Shown piece by piece: positions 21,995 to 31,458 of a stretch of DNA of 50,843 nucleotides (its first letter is position 1; each line of letters opens with the position of its first letter). This DNA comes from Sphingomonas populi (GTDB lineage Bacteria > Pseudomonadota > Alphaproteobacteria > Sphingomonadales > Sphingomonadaceae): positions 1 through 50,843 of the forward strand of contig NZ_SGIS01000038.1 of NCBI RefSeq assembly GCF_004208535.1, in the 5' to 3' direction. The notes under the pieces were generated by a model. It saw only the letters and a list, made by a program, of their open reading frames with translations, had not been told where the DNA came from and did not search any database. The translations under genes and the position numbers were made by a program.

Positions 21995-24814
21995 TTATGT
22001 TACGCCTTCCCGCCTTGGCTTGTCCGCCTCGTCAATCATCTCGCGTACCTTGCTGGCGATCGCTTCTATGCCAAAGGGCTTGGTGATGACGTGCATGTCC
22101 TGACCCACCAGGCCGTTGCCGACCACGGCATTTTCCGCATATCCCGTGATGAACAAGATTTTGAGTTTCGGTCGGTGCACGCGCCCGGCGTCGGCGACCT
22201 GACGACCGTTCATTCCTCCGGGCAAGCCAACATCGGTGATGAGAAGGTCGATACGCAAGTCGGACTGGAGGACTTTGAGGCCGCTCGGACCATCCGCCGC
22301 TTCGATAACATGATAGCCGCCATCGGTGAGGACATCGACGATGAGCGAGCGGACCGAAGCCTCGTCATCGATAACCAGCACCGTCTCGCCATGGCCACCA
22401 AGATCCAAACATAGCGGCTCGCCTTCCTCCTCCGTTTCGGCCACGCTGCCGGTATGGCGGGGGAGATAAAGGCATATGGTTGTGCCGACGCCCACCTCGG
22501 AATAGATCCGCACCTGACCGCCCGATTGACGCACGAAGCCATAAATCATCGAGAGCCCCAGGCCGGTGCCTTCGCCGAGCGGCTTGGTCGTGAAGAAGGG
22601 GTCGAACGCGCGGGCGATCACATCGGGCGTCATGCCGGTCCCGGTATCGCTCACGCACAGCGATACATATTGGCCTGGCGGCAGTTCGCGTTCGCGCGCC
22701 ATGCGGTCGTCAAGCCACTTATTGGCCGTTTCAATCGTCAGTCGACCGCCGTCCGGCATGGCATCCCGCGCGTTGATGCACAGGTTCAACAGCGCGTTTT
22801 CGAGCTGGTAGCGATCCACCAAAGTCGTCCACAGGCCGCCTGATCCGACCACTTCGATTTCGACCGACGGACCAACAGTGCGGCGCAGCAGGTCTTCCAG
22901 GCCGGCGACCAGCCGATTTACATTGACGGCGGTAGGATCGAGCGTCTGCCGGCGCGAAAAGGCGAGCAGCCTCTGGGTTAGCGCGGCAGCGCGTTTTGCC
23001 GCGCCCTGCGCCGTCTCGAGATGGCGGTTGATTGCTTCCAACCGGCCTTGCGAAATGCGCAGCTCCAGCAGTTCGAGATTTCCTAGAATGCCGGCCAGCA
23101 GATTGTTGAAGTCATGGGCGATGCCGCCGGTCAATTGCCCGACCGCTTCCATCTTCTGGCTCTGGCGCAAAGCTTCTTCGGTCGCGGCGAGTGCCTCGGC
23201 CGCTTCGGTTTCAGCCGTGATGTCCCGGCCGAAAAGATAGAGCAGGCCGCCCTCGGGGACGGTGGTCCAGGCAAAGCGATGGTGGCTGCCATCCTGCGCC
23301 CGAAAGACACTCTGCGATTCTATGACAGGCGCATCGGGCTGGGATAGTTTCGCCAGCCTCTTCTGCGCGGCGTCCTGCTCCTCGGCCACGAACTCCAGGA
23401 TATTGCGCCCGACCGTATCGGCCTCGATCCATCCAAGCACCTTCGTCCAGGACGGATTGACTGCGTTGATGATGCCTTGCGTCGTCGCCACCACCTTGAC
23501 GACCGGCGAGATCGCCCAGATTCGCTCCCGGTCGCGGGCGAGCTGGCGTTCCTGGGTTATGTCGCGCGCCACGGCATGGATACGGCCGGCATCGGGAACC
23601 GCGTTCCAGTCGAGCAGCCGATAGCTGCCGTCCCGGCAGCGATAGCGGTTCTCGAACAAGAGGGTGGTAACGCCCTGGGTCAGCTTTGCGACCTCCTGGG
23701 CCGTGCTGGTCCAGTCGTCGGGATGGACGAAATCGGCCAGGATTTGGCCGACCATCTCATCTTCCTGCCATCCCAGGAGCCGCGTTGCCGTTGGGTTGAC
23801 CGACCGGATCACGCCGTCGAAATCACACACCAGCATCAGGTCCTGGCTAAGCGACCAGAGCCGGTCACGGTCGCGCCGCTGGGCCGAGACGGCATCGATC
23901 GTGGCAAGCGCGCCGGCGATCTGCACCGCGATGAGGCTGGCGAAATTGCGGGTGGCTTCATCGAGCAGGCGATAGGGATTTAAGCCAAGAATGAGCGCGC
24001 CGATGGCCTGCGCCTCTCCGGGCTGTTCGACCGCAAGGATCAACGCGTCACGCGGCGGTATCTGCCACGGTCCGGTCGGCAGCTTTCGTCCGACACCGTC
24101 GAGCGCGATGACCGTCACCGTCTCACCCTGTTCGATCGCGGCAACGGGCCACCGCGTTGCGTCGCCAGAGGCAGGGTGGGGGCCGTCGGGCAGATCGAAC
24201 AATGTGAGGTCGGCGAAAGGGAAGTCCCGGCTGTCGCTGCCGAAATGGGCGCGAACCGCCTCCACCACGTCCGATCGGCTCTGCGCCTTGAGCAATGTTG
24301 CGGCCAGATCGTTGAGTTGCTTGATCCGTCGTTCGCTGATGACCCTGCCGGTCTCTTCGCTGACGACGCAGATAAGACCTTCTACCGTGCCTTCGCCGCC
24401 GACGAGCGGGCTGTAGGAAAAGGTGTGGTAGGTTTCTTCTGGATAGCCATTGCGCTCGAGGAACAAAAGCATTTGCTCGTCCCAGGTCGCGACGCCATCG
24501 CGCATGACCGACACGATGCGATCCTCGACGTCATCGAACACTTCCTTCCAGACCTGAGACATGGGCTGGCCCAGCGCGGTGGGATGTTTCGAACCCAGCG
24601 TTGGAATGTAGGCGTCGTTATAGAAGAAGGTCAGATTCTCTCCCCAGCCAAGCCACATCTCGAACCGCGACATGAGCATGAGTCGGAGCGACGCTTTCAA
24701 GCCTTCAGGCCATTGTTCTGGGGAACCTAACCCTGTTTTCTCCCATTCATGGGCACGCATGATGGCGCTCATCCTGGAATCACCAGGAAAAATCTCAGAC
24801 ATGCGGTCGGTCAT
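21995..24814 (-). CDS. PAS-rich hybrid sensor histidine kinase with C-terminal receiver
   Basis: A 939-residue soluble kinase with no membrane segment. Domains in order: N-terminal PAS-like sensor (about 20-150), GAF-like region (about 165-305), PAS (about 320-425, with HPDDW), PAS (about 430-535), HisKA with GGIAHDFNNLLAG (His567), ATPase domain (about 665-790; N box NLCINARDAMPDGG, G boxes SDTGTGM and GEGTGLGLSM), and a receiver (about 810-930) with Asp861 in LLITDVGLPGG. The H box type HDFNN and the built-in receiver match sphingomonad and rhizobial cytosolic hybrid kinases, some of which sense light or redox. No cysteine of the LOV type is evident. It stands alone, convergent with the decayed small genes. 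Confidence 0.92.
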   Translation of the reverse strand: MTDRMSEIFPGDSRMSAIMRAHEWEKTGLGSPEQWPEGLKASLRLMLMSRFEMWLGWGENLTFFYNDAYIPTLGSKHPTALGQPMSQVWKEVFDDVEDRIVSVMRDGVATWDEQMLLFLERNGYPEETYHTFSYSPLVGGEGTVEGLICVVSEETGRVISERRIKQLNDLAATLLKAQSRSDVVEAVRAHFGSDSRDFPFADLTLFDLPDGPHPASGDATRWPVAAIEQGETVTVIALDGVGRKLPTGPWQIPPRDALILAVEQPGEAQAIGALILGLNPYRLLDEATRNFASLIAVQIAGALATIDAVSAQRRDRDRLWSLSQDLMLVCDFDGVIRSVNPTATRLLGWQEDEMVGQILADFVHPDDWTSTAQEVAKLTQGVTTLLFENRYRCRDGSYRLLDWNAVPDAGRIHAVARDITQERQLARDRERIWAISPVVKVVATTQGIINAVNPSWTKVLGWIEADTVGRNILEFVAEEQDAAQKRLAKLSQPDAPVIESQSVFRAQDGSHHRFAWTTVPEGGLLYLFGRDITAETEAAEALAATEEALRQSQKMEAVGQLTGGIAHDFNNLLAGILGNLELLELRISQGRLEAINRHLETAQGAAKRAAALTQRLLAFSRRQTLDPTAVNVNRLVAGLEDLLRRTVGPSVEIEVVGSGGLWTTLVDRYQLENALLNLCINARDAMPDGGRLTIETANKWLDDRMARERELPPGQYVSLCVSDTGTGMTPDVIARAFDPFFTTKPLGEGTGLGLSMIYGFVRQSGGQVRIYSEVGVGTTICLYLPRHTGSVAETEEEGEPLCLDLGGHGETVLVIDDEASVRSLIVDVLTDGGYHVIEAADGPSGLKVLQSDLRIDLLITDVGLPGGMNGRQVADAGRVHRPKLKILFITGYAENAVVGNGLVGQDMHVITKPFGIEAIASKVREMIDEADKPRREGVT

Positions 24815-24998
24815 GTTCCCCCAAACTACCGGTCACGAGGCGGTGGCGTGATCCTTAATGACTTTCTTTGGCTTAAGTTCCTCCGCTGCGGCGCTCCACC
24901 CGGTGAATCAGTGGATATTGCGCATCTGACCTTTCTCCGGTGTTCTGGATCGCGGACAAGCCTTTGACGGTGGCGCGCCTTGACGGCGCCTCTCGGCG

Positions 24999-25573
24999 CG
25001 ACCGGGCGCCAGTGGATGAAGAACATCCTTTGGGAGGAATCCGATCGCGTACCGCTCATCCTGCGGGTCCCGGGCATGAAGAACCGGGGCAAGCGATCGC
25101 CGCGCACGGTCGAGTTGCTTGACCTTTACCCAACGCTGACGGGCTTGGCCGGACTCCCCCATTATGCGCGCAACGAAGGCACGAGCCTGGAGAGTTTGTT
25201 GCGCAATCCTGCGGACCGTAGCTGGACGAAGCCTGCGCTTTCCCAGATTCGTGGCGGACGAAGCGTCCGCACGGAACGGTGGCGATACACTGAATGGGAA
25301 GAGGGCAGACTTGGACGCGAACTGTACGACCACCGTGTCGATCCGCAGGAACGGAACAACCTTGCCGAAAATCCACGCGTTGCGGCCACGGTTGCCAAAC
25401 TTCGCGCGTTGCTGCCGCGCGGTTCGGTCGAGAAACGATCATCCGCAATCCGGTATGACGCTATTCGCGACTGTACCTATTTCCCACAGCCAAAACCTGG
25501 CGCTGCCAAGGGAGATGCGCCCGGTGGCGAGGGTGGGGGAGGCCTCAAGCGCTGCGACGCGCTTGATCCGTGA
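24999..25573 (+). pseudogene. Sulfatase, C-terminal fragment
   Basis: The frame holds the last ~190 residues of a type I sulfatase: WMKNILWEESDRVPLILRVP, SPRTVELLDLYPTLTGLAGL, then SVRTERWRYTEWEEG and ELYDHRVDPQERNNLAENP. These are conserved C-terminal blocks of iduronate-2-sulfatase-like enzymes. The N-terminal catalytic part with the C/S-x-P-S-R formylglycine site is absent, and homology starts abruptly near 24999 with no start codon in a suitable place. It is therefore a remnant. A tail rich in Gly and Pro follows RALLPRGS and is probably not ancestral. Bases 24815-24998 hold nothing recognisable. Confidence 0.75.
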
Positions 25574-25599
25574 GCGGCGGACGGCTTAGTTTGAACTGC

Positions 25600-25749
25600 G
25601 GACTTTGTGGCCCTGAAATTCTCGAAGAGTTCCTCAACCGTACGATGATCGGCTTTCAACAGTGCAATCGCATCCGGCAACGTGGTCTCGGTTGCGTCAC
25701 CAGACCGAGCCGGGTGAGCCGGTCGCCTGACGGGAGCGGTCCCACGCAT
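25600..25749 (-). pseudogene. Hemerythrin-domain protein, N-terminal fragment
   Basis: On the minus strand TLPDAIALLKADHRTVEELF is followed by ENFRATK. This is the first helix of HHE-type hemerythrin proteins, including the first iron-ligand His. The homology ends near 25600, at the sulfatase remnant, so only about 30 residues of the domain remain and the iron site cannot form. An ATG lies at 25749, though the true start may have been nearer the domain. Confidence 0.5.
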
Positions 25750-25862
25750 TGGCGCGTTGGCGCCGGATCGATCGCCGACGGAAACCGTTTTTGCGAACAG
25801 CGGCGTTTCTCCGCCAATCGGATTTTTGGTGGCACGTCATTTCGCAGGAACGTGGGGAGCCG

Positions 25863-27371
25863 ATGGGGAAGGTCCAGTCTCTTGCAGCAACATTGCCCGG
25901 CGTGAGTGCCCAGGTTCTGGTTCTGCGCGCCGAGCTGAGCCAAGGCGGGATGCGGAGCGTCGCAACGCTCCCGCTCCCGGGACGGGATCTTGAGATTTTG
26001 GAAGGACGCGAAGCGCTCTGGGCTGTCATACGGCGCCCCGGCAAGGGCGGGCTCGCTGTCCGCGCCGCCCACCTGCCCGGCGGGGCCACCAGGATCAAGC
26101 GCCGCCGCGCCGATGCGGGAGACGCGCTTCGTCTCGACATAGAAAGCGCAATCGGATCGCAAACGGTCACTTTCTCGTATTCGGCGCCTGATCTCGCGGT
26201 TCTTCGCATCACGGTGGCGCTCAAGCCGGCAACCAGGTTGCTGATCCCGTTTCTGCCTCGCGATCTTTATCCATTGGGCGAAAATGACGACCCGCTTCGT
26301 GCCGAAGGCCGTGTCGAGGCCGCGCAGCGGGGCCTCAACACTGGGGTCTCCTTCTTCCACATCGATCGGCCCGCCTTCGGCAGCGTGCTTTATTTCCAGA
26401 ATTTCACGGCCCTGTCGGACTATTTTCTGTCGACCAAGACTACACCCGATGGCGCAGTCGGCGGCGAGTGGCCGGAACTGGGATATCTACCGCCGACGCC
26501 GCCGCAAAGCGGTACGCCGCCGACCGAGCCGTTGCCGCAGGGCAGGGACACAATTCTGTCCGACGCGCTGATCGTCTTCCATGATGATGTGGCGGCCGAC
26601 GAGCAGGACAATGGGTTGCGGTTCGTGCAGATGCTGGGCGCAGCCTATCGGCAGCTAGATCTGCCTGCCACCGAGTATCGCGACTGGGTCGCGCGCGCCG
26701 ACCGGTCGCTGCGAGATCTCGATACCGCTCCTGAGGCGACCGTCCGCCACTACGGTCACCGCTATGCCCACCCCTACACGGACACCGAATATCCCGACAT
26801 CATGGTACAGATGTCGCTGATCACGGCGTTGCGCGATTATGCGGTTTGGAGGAAGGAGCCGATCCCGATCGAGTCCGAGTTCCGTGCTGGCCTTGGGAAG
26901 TTCCGTGACAGGAAGCTCCAGACGATGCGTCGGTATCTGCCCAATGTCGGCAAGGACAAGGACAAGAACGCCGTCGATAGCTGGTATCTCTACCATCCGC
27001 TCCTCAATCTCGGGCGCTTGGCAGTCGATGGCGACGCGCACGCCAAAAGGCTGTTCACCTCCTCGCTCGATTACGCAATCAAGGTGGCGCATCATTTCGA
27101 TTATGCCTGGCCGATCCAGTTCAAGGTCGGTGATTTTTCCGTCATCGTCGAAGCGCGCAATGACGATGGACTCGGTCAGACCGATGTCGGCGGAATCTAC
27201 GCTTATGTCATGCTGCAGGCGTACGAGCTGACCCAGGACGACCGGTATTTGAGCGAAGCGCGGGCGGCAATCGACGCGGCCAAGAACATGCGCTTCGAGC
27301 TCAATTATCAAGCGAACCTGACCGCCTGGGGCGCGGCGGCCTGTATGCGGCTGTGGCGGATCACCAACTGA
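25863..27371 (+). CDS. Uncharacterised protein, alpha-helical toroid-like
   Basis: A 502-residue protein with no signal peptide from the ATG at 25863 (GGGGAG about 7 nt upstream). The first ~230 residues look beta-rich; the rest is helical with HYGHRYAHPYTDTEYPD, DSWYLYHPLLNLGRLA and repeated Tyr/Trp-rich helices resembling six-hairpin glycosidases or epimerases. I do not recognise a specific family. The last block, NYQANLTAWGAAACMRLWRITN, stops without a closing helix, so the gene may be cut at 27371. It sits among the sulfatase and hemerythrin remnants, which supports rearrangement of this stretch. A role in acting on a polysaccharide is possible but only suggested. Confidence 0.65.
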   Translation: MGKVQSLAATLPGVSAQVLVLRAELSQGGMRSVATLPLPGRDLEILEGREALWAVIRRPGKGGLAVRAAHLPGGATRIKRRRADAGDALRLDIESAIGSQTVTFSYSAPDLAVLRITVALKPATRLLIPFLPRDLYPLGENDDPLRAEGRVEAAQRGLNTGVSFFHIDRPAFGSVLYFQNFTALSDYFLSTKTTPDGAVGGEWPELGYLPPTPPQSGTPPTEPLPQGRDTILSDALIVFHDDVAADEQDNGLRFVQMLGAAYRQLDLPATEYRDWVARADRSLRDLDTAPEATVRHYGHRYAHPYTDTEYPDIMVQMSLITALRDYAVWRKEPIPIESEFRAGLGKFRDRKLQTMRRYLPNVGKDKDKNAVDSWYLYHPLLNLGRLAVDGDAHAKRLFTSSLDYAIKVAHHFDYAWPIQFKVGDFSVIVEARNDDGLGQTDVGGIYAYVMLQAYELTQDDRYLSEARAAIDAAKNMRFELNYQANLTAWGAAACMRLWRITN

Positions 27372-27383
27372 GGTGGTCCCGGC

Positions 27384-27707
27384 TCAGGTGATTGAAACGA
27401 CGGCGCCGTCGATCACTCGGTGGGTCATATCGAAACCGATCGGCGGCTCCTCGTCGAGCTCAATGAAGGGCTGCGGGTCCATTCCGATCGACGCGCGATC
27501 GCCCGTCGAAACCGATGAATCATTCGCGGACTGAAGGTCGGCGACATAGGTGCCGGCAGGCCGGTTGAGAGCGCCACTCAAGGAAACGGAGTCAGCCGTC
27601 TTCTGCCCGCCCGTGGAGCAACGGACCACGCCATCGATCCAGAGGCGGGCCTGCCATGTCTTGTCGTCTCGGCTCGAACGAATGTAAATCGGTCGTGAGT
27701 TCCGCAA
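27384..27707 (-). CDS. Hypothetical protein, possibly a fragment
   Basis: An open frame of 107 codons with GC-rich third positions and a beta-rich composition: TWQARLWIDGVVRC, LSGALNRPAGTYVADL and ending FDMTHRVIDGAVVSIT. The only start at its head is TTG at 27707 with no ribosome site. It fills the gap between the unknown protein and the GntR gene. No family recognised; it may be the tail of a larger gene lost in rearrangement. Confidence 0.35.
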   Translation of the reverse strand: MRNSRPIYIRSSRDDKTWQARLWIDGVVRCSTGGQKTADSVSLSGALNRPAGTYVADLQSANDSSVSTGDRASIGMDPQPFIELDEEPPIGFDMTHRVIDGAVVSIT

Positions 27708-27721
27708 AGGTCGAGAATGCT

Positions 27722-28414
27722 TCAGGGCTTTGAGCGGTTGGAAAGTGCGGCGCCTTGGTGCGCAATATAGCTGTCGAGCGCGCTGGCAGCGTTGAGCATG
27801 TGCGCGCGCATCCGACGCGCGGCTTCGTCGCCATCGCCTTGCGCGATCGCGCGCATCACCGCGTCGTGTTCGGCGCGCGAACTCGCAAGGCGGCGCGCCT
27901 GGCGAAGCTGCATGCGGCGGAAAGCGTTGAGCCGCGTACGCACCGCCATCGTCTGTTCGGCAAGGAAATCGTTGTGTGCGGCGCGGTAGATCGCCTCATG
28001 GAACTCGCGGTTCAGCGCGTCATAGGCGTCGACATCGCCGCTTTCGACCGCAGCTTCACTCGCCTCGTGGACGCGTAGCAGCCGGCTGCGTTCGAGCGGA
28101 GTGATACGATAGGTGGCGAGTCGGACGCAGGTGGCCTCCAGCTCGGCCATTGTCTCGAACATGTCCATCACCTCATCCCCAGTGATGCGGCGCACGATGA
28201 CGCCGCGGCGCGGGCGGACCTCAACCATACCGCTGCTCGCCAACTGGCGTAGTGCATCGCGGACCGGGGTGCGCGAGACGCCGTAGCGGGCCGCGAGCTG
28301 CTGCTCGTCGAGCGTGGTTCCGGGCGCCAGTTCACCGGAAGAGATGGCATCGGTCAGCGCGTTGCGGATCCGGTCGGAGAGCAGACCGGTGACGTCGGGA
28401 TCGCTATCCGCCAC
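27722..28414 (-). CDS. mdcY: GntR/FCD-family regulator of the malonate locus (MdcY-like)
   Basis: A 230-residue GntR regulator: winged helix at about 10-75 (LSDRIRNALTDAISSGELAP, LAARYGVSRTPVRDALRQL) and a helical FCD ligand domain (about 90-215; REFHEAIYRAAHN, RAEHDAVMRAI) that usually binds an organic acid with a metal. GTG 28414 was chosen because GGAGG lies 8 nt upstream, inside the end of madM; an upstream TTG at 28444 is less likely. In Acinetobacter the GntR protein MdcY represses the mdc operon, and this gene sits in the same operon as the transporter genes, so the same role is inferred. The symbol is by analogy. Confidence 0.85.
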   Translation of the reverse strand: MADSDPDVTGLLSDRIRNALTDAISSGELAPGTTLDEQQLAARYGVSRTPVRDALRQLASSGMVEVRPRRGVIVRRITGDEVMDMFETMAELEATCVRLATYRITPLERSRLLRVHEASEAAVESGDVDAYDALNREFHEAIYRAAHNDFLAEQTMAVRTRLNAFRRMQLRQARRLASSRAEHDAVMRAIAQGDGDEAARRMRAHMLNAASALDSYIAHQGAALSNRSKP

Positions 28415-28418
28415 GTGC

Positions 28419-29183
28419 TCAACCTCCGACGATCGCGCGGACAATCAGGTACAGGATCGACGGCGCGACCAGGCAACCGAGCCCTGTGTGGAAGGTCGCC
28501 GTCAGCGCGCCGTACGGCACCAGCCGGCGATCGGTGGCTGCGAGCCCGCCAGAGACGCCGCTGACCGTACCCATCAGCCCGCCGAACACCATCGCGCTGC
28601 GCGGGTTGTTCAGGCCAATGAGCCCCGCGACCAATGGTGTCCCGACCATCACCATCACCGCCTTGAACACGCCGGTCGCGATCGACAGCGCGATGACGGG
28701 TGAACTGGCGCCGATCGCGGCCCCGGTGACGGGGCCGACGATATAGGTGACCGCGCCCGCGCCGATCGTCGTCATCGATACTGCATCGGTATAGCCGAAC
28801 GCGGAGGCGACGAGCGCGCCGACGATGAACGGCAGGATGGTGCCGAGCAACAGCGCGACGATGCCGATCAGCCCCGCCTTCTTCGCCTGTTCCACATCGA
28901 CCTCGCAGGCGGTCGCGACGATTGCGAAGTCGCGCAGCATCGCGCCGCCCATCAGCCCGATGCCTGCGAGCATCGGTAGGTCGGCGAGCCCCTTGTGCCC
29001 GCCGGTCTCGATTCCGCCCCAGAAGGCGAGGGCCAGGCCGATGACGATCGCGATCGCCGAACCATGGACGCGGCCCATCGTGAGCTTCGCGGACAATTGG
29101 TTCGATAGCCACATGACGATGCCGATGACCGCGAATGCGGTGACAAGCGCATTTGCGGTCAAGACCTTGATGATCATATCCAT
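28419..29183 (-). CDS. madM: Malonate transporter subunit MadM
   Basis: A 254-residue membrane protein with about 7-8 hydrophobic helices and the conserved stretches NALVTAFAVIGIVMWLS, GGIETGGHKGLADLP, GIGLMGGAMLRDFAI and GPVTGAAIGASSPVIALS. It matches MadM, the larger subunit of the two-component sodium:malonate symporter. madL lies 10 bp upstream and the regulator gene starts just before the stop-proximal ribosome site. GAGGGCGG precedes the ATG. With MadL it imports malonate for the decarboxylase. Confidence 0.93.
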   Translation of the reverse strand: MDMIIKVLTANALVTAFAVIGIVMWLSNQLSAKLTMGRVHGSAIAIVIGLALAFWGGIETGGHKGLADLPMLAGIGLMGGAMLRDFAIVATACEVDVEQAKKAGLIGIVALLLGTILPFIVGALVASAFGYTDAVSMTTIGAGAVTYIVGPVTGAAIGASSPVIALSIATGVFKAVMVMVGTPLVAGLIGLNNPRSAMVFGGLMGTVSGVSGGLAATDRRLVPYGALTATFHTGLGCLVAPSILYLIVRAIVGG

Positions 29184-29193
29184 GGATCCGCCC

Positions 29194-29631
29194 TCAACGC
29201 TGGAGAGCGTGGGTGGCGGGGTGGATGGCGATCTCGGCCTCGCGGGCTTCTCGCGCCTCGATCTCGTCCATCGTCTCGGCCTTGCCGGACAGGCGGCTGA
29301 TCAACGCGACCGCGCTGAAGCACAGGAGCAGTGCGCCCACGCCCGCGATCAGCACGATCGGCCCACCCTCGACTGCGGCTACGACGTCTTGTTGCGCCGC
29401 CATCGCAACGACGATCGGGATGTAAAGTGCGGCCCAGAACCCAATCCCGCGTGACAGGCCTTCATCGTATCGCCCGCGCGTCTTTATCCACATTCGCGCA
29501 GCGATCAGCAGAATCATCGCAATGCCGACTCCGCCAACATTGGCTTGGACGCCCAGCAGCAAGCCGAGGCCCTCGCCGAGCAGTTGCCCGATCAGCGTGC
29601 AGATCGCGAGTAAAGCGACGCCGGCGATCAT
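29194..29631 (-). CDS. madL: Malonate transporter subunit MadL
   Basis: A 145-residue membrane protein with four hydrophobic helices: IAGVALLAICTLIGQLLGE, NVGGVGIAMILLIAARMWI, GIGFWAALYIPIVVAMAAQ and a last one with IAGVGALLLCFSAVALIS. This fits MadL. The open frame runs on to 29775, but the family begins with the first helix, so ATG 29631 is used. The charged tail (MDEIEAREAREAEI) is cytoplasmic. It pairs with MadM and is divergent from mdcA. Confidence 0.9.
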   Translation of the reverse strand: MIAGVALLAICTLIGQLLGEGLGLLLGVQANVGGVGIAMILLIAARMWIKTRGRYDEGLSRGIGFWAALYIPIVVAMAAQQDVVAAVEGGPIVLIAGVGALLLCFSAVALISRLSGKAETMDEIEAREAREAEIAIHPATHALQR

Positions 29632-29799
29632 GCGCCGTGGCCCTGGACAGAGCGGAAGGCGGGTACGGAGAACCCCATGGTATATCCTCTGATGTATTCG
29701 ATCTTGCGCCGTATTAGGCTCTACGTATGCACATGCTTGCGTGTTAGGCAATAAAGGATACAACACGACGAACAAGAATGAGCGTCAGGAGGCGATGCG
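29632..29799. promoter_or_regulatory. Divergent promoter region, madLM versus mdcA
   Basis: This 168-bp region separates the two halves of the malonate locus and must hold both promoters. The centre (29670-29760) is AT-rich. I see no clean match to the ATTGTATACAAT-type MdcY operator; TGTATTCGAT near 29692 is a poor half. An AGGAGG ribosome site for mdcA lies at 29787-29792. Confidence 0.5.
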
Positions 29800-31446
29800 A
29801 TGCGGCAATGGAATACGCGCAAAGCGTTGCGCGAGGAGCGGATCGCGGCCGGTGGCGTTTTCGCGAACGCCAAGGCGATCGATCCGAAGCACCTCGTCGA
29901 TTTTCTCGAAGCCGTGCTGCGGCCGGGCGACCGCGTCTGCATTGAGGGCGACAACCAGAAACAGGCCGACGTGCTTGCGCGCGGGCTGGCCGACATGGAC
30001 CCGGCGCGGATACACGACTTGCACATGGTGCAGTCGGGCGTCGTGCTCCCTGAGCATCTCGACATCTTCGATAGCGGCATCGCGAAGCGGCTAGATTTCT
30101 CCTATTCGGGACCGCAATCGGCGCGGATTGCGAGAATGCTGTTCGGCGGCAAGATCGAGCTCGGTGCGATCCACACCTATCTCGAACTCTTCGCGCGGTA
30201 TTTCGTCGATCTCACGCCGCAGGTCGCACTGATTGCGGCGGTCAGCGCGGATCGCCACGGCAATCTCTATACCGGGCCCAATACCGAGGACACGCCGACG
30301 GTGGTCGAGGCGACGAGCTTCGGCAGCGGGCTCGTGATCGCGCAGGTGGGGGAGATCGTCGATACGCTGCCGCGCGTCGACATCCCTGGCGACCAGGTGC
30401 ATTTCGTGCTCGACGCCGGGCGGCCTTTCTATGTCGAGCCGCTGTTCACGCGCGACCCCGCCGCGATGACCGAGACGCAGATCCTGACCGCGATGATGGC
30501 GATCAAGGGGCTTTACGAGCCCTATGGCGTGCGACGGCTGAACCACGGCATCGGCTTCAACACCGCAGCGATCGAATTGTTGCTGCCGACTTATGGCGAG
30601 AAACTAGGACTCAAGGGCAAGATCTGCACGCACTGGGCGCTCAACCCGCATCCGACGTTGATCCCGGCGATCGAAGCGGGGTGGGTCGAGCAGGTACACT
30701 GCTTCGGATCCGAGGTCGGCATGGAGGATTACCTCGCCGCGCGGCCCGACATCTTCTTCACGGGCCCCGACGGATCGCTGCGTTCGAATCGCGCCTTCAG
30801 CCAGACCGCAGGGCTGTATGCGTGCGACATGTTCATCGGGTCGACGCTGCAGATCGACCTGTCGGGGCACAGCTCGACAATCACCGCGAACCGCATCGCC
30901 GGCTTCGGCGGCGCGCCCAATATGGGATCGGACGCGCGCGGGCGGCGACATCCGAGCGCACCGTGGCTGCAAGCGGGCGCCGAGGCTGATCCCGACACGC
31001 CGGCGCCGCTCCGCCGCGGCCGCAAACTCGTCGTACAGATCGGCGAGACGTTCGGTGAGGGCAACGCCCCGCTGTTCGTCGAAAAGCTAAGCGCGCTCGA
31101 GCTGGCCGAAAAGCTCGATCTCGATCTCGCGCCGGTCATGGTCTATGCCGATGACACCACGCATATCGTGACCGAGGAAGGCATCGCGAACCTGCTGCTG
31201 TGCCGCAACGCCGACGAGCGCGAACAGGCGATCCGCGGCGTGGCTGGCTTCACCGAGATCGGTCGGGGCCGCGACAAGACGATGCTCGAGCGCTTGCGCG
31301 CGCGAAAGATTATTCAGCGCCCCGAAGATCTCGGCATCGATCCGCTCGATGCGAACCGTAACATGCTGGCGGCGCGTTCGATCAAGGACCTCATGCTCGC
31401 CTCAGGTGGGCTCTACCGGCCGCCGAGCCGGTTTCGGAACTGGTAG
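29800..31446 (+). CDS. mdcA: Malonate decarboxylase alpha subunit (ACP transferase)
   Basis: The 548-residue alpha subunit moves the acyl carrier protein between acetyl and malonyl forms (acetyl-S-ACP:malonate ACP transferase). The start MRQWNTRKALREERIAAGG, the block GDNQKQADVLARGLADMDP and RVDIPGDQVHFVLDAGRPFY are characteristic, and length is normal. A strong AGGAGG precedes the ATG. It opens the operon mdcACDEGBH, in which later genes overlap by a few bases and are probably co-translated. Confidence 0.96.
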   Translation: MRQWNTRKALREERIAAGGVFANAKAIDPKHLVDFLEAVLRPGDRVCIEGDNQKQADVLARGLADMDPARIHDLHMVQSGVVLPEHLDIFDSGIAKRLDFSYSGPQSARIARMLFGGKIELGAIHTYLELFARYFVDLTPQVALIAAVSADRHGNLYTGPNTEDTPTVVEATSFGSGLVIAQVGEIVDTLPRVDIPGDQVHFVLDAGRPFYVEPLFTRDPAAMTETQILTAMMAIKGLYEPYGVRRLNHGIGFNTAAIELLLPTYGEKLGLKGKICTHWALNPHPTLIPAIEAGWVEQVHCFGSEVGMEDYLAARPDIFFTGPDGSLRSNRAFSQTAGLYACDMFIGSTLQIDLSGHSSTITANRIAGFGGAPNMGSDARGRRHPSAPWLQAGAEADPDTPAPLRRGRKLVVQIGETFGEGNAPLFVEKLSALELAEKLDLDLAPVMVYADDTTHIVTEEGIANLLLCRNADEREQAIRGVAGFTEIGRGRDKTMLERLRARKIIQRPEDLGIDPLDANRNMLAARSIKDLMLASGGLYRPPSRFRNW

Positions 31447-31458
31447 GAGACGGATCCC

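Noticed and set aside
29670..29760. An MdcY operator of the ATTGTATACAAT kind in the malonate divergent region
   Set aside because: No convincing dyad was found by eye; only poor half-matches.
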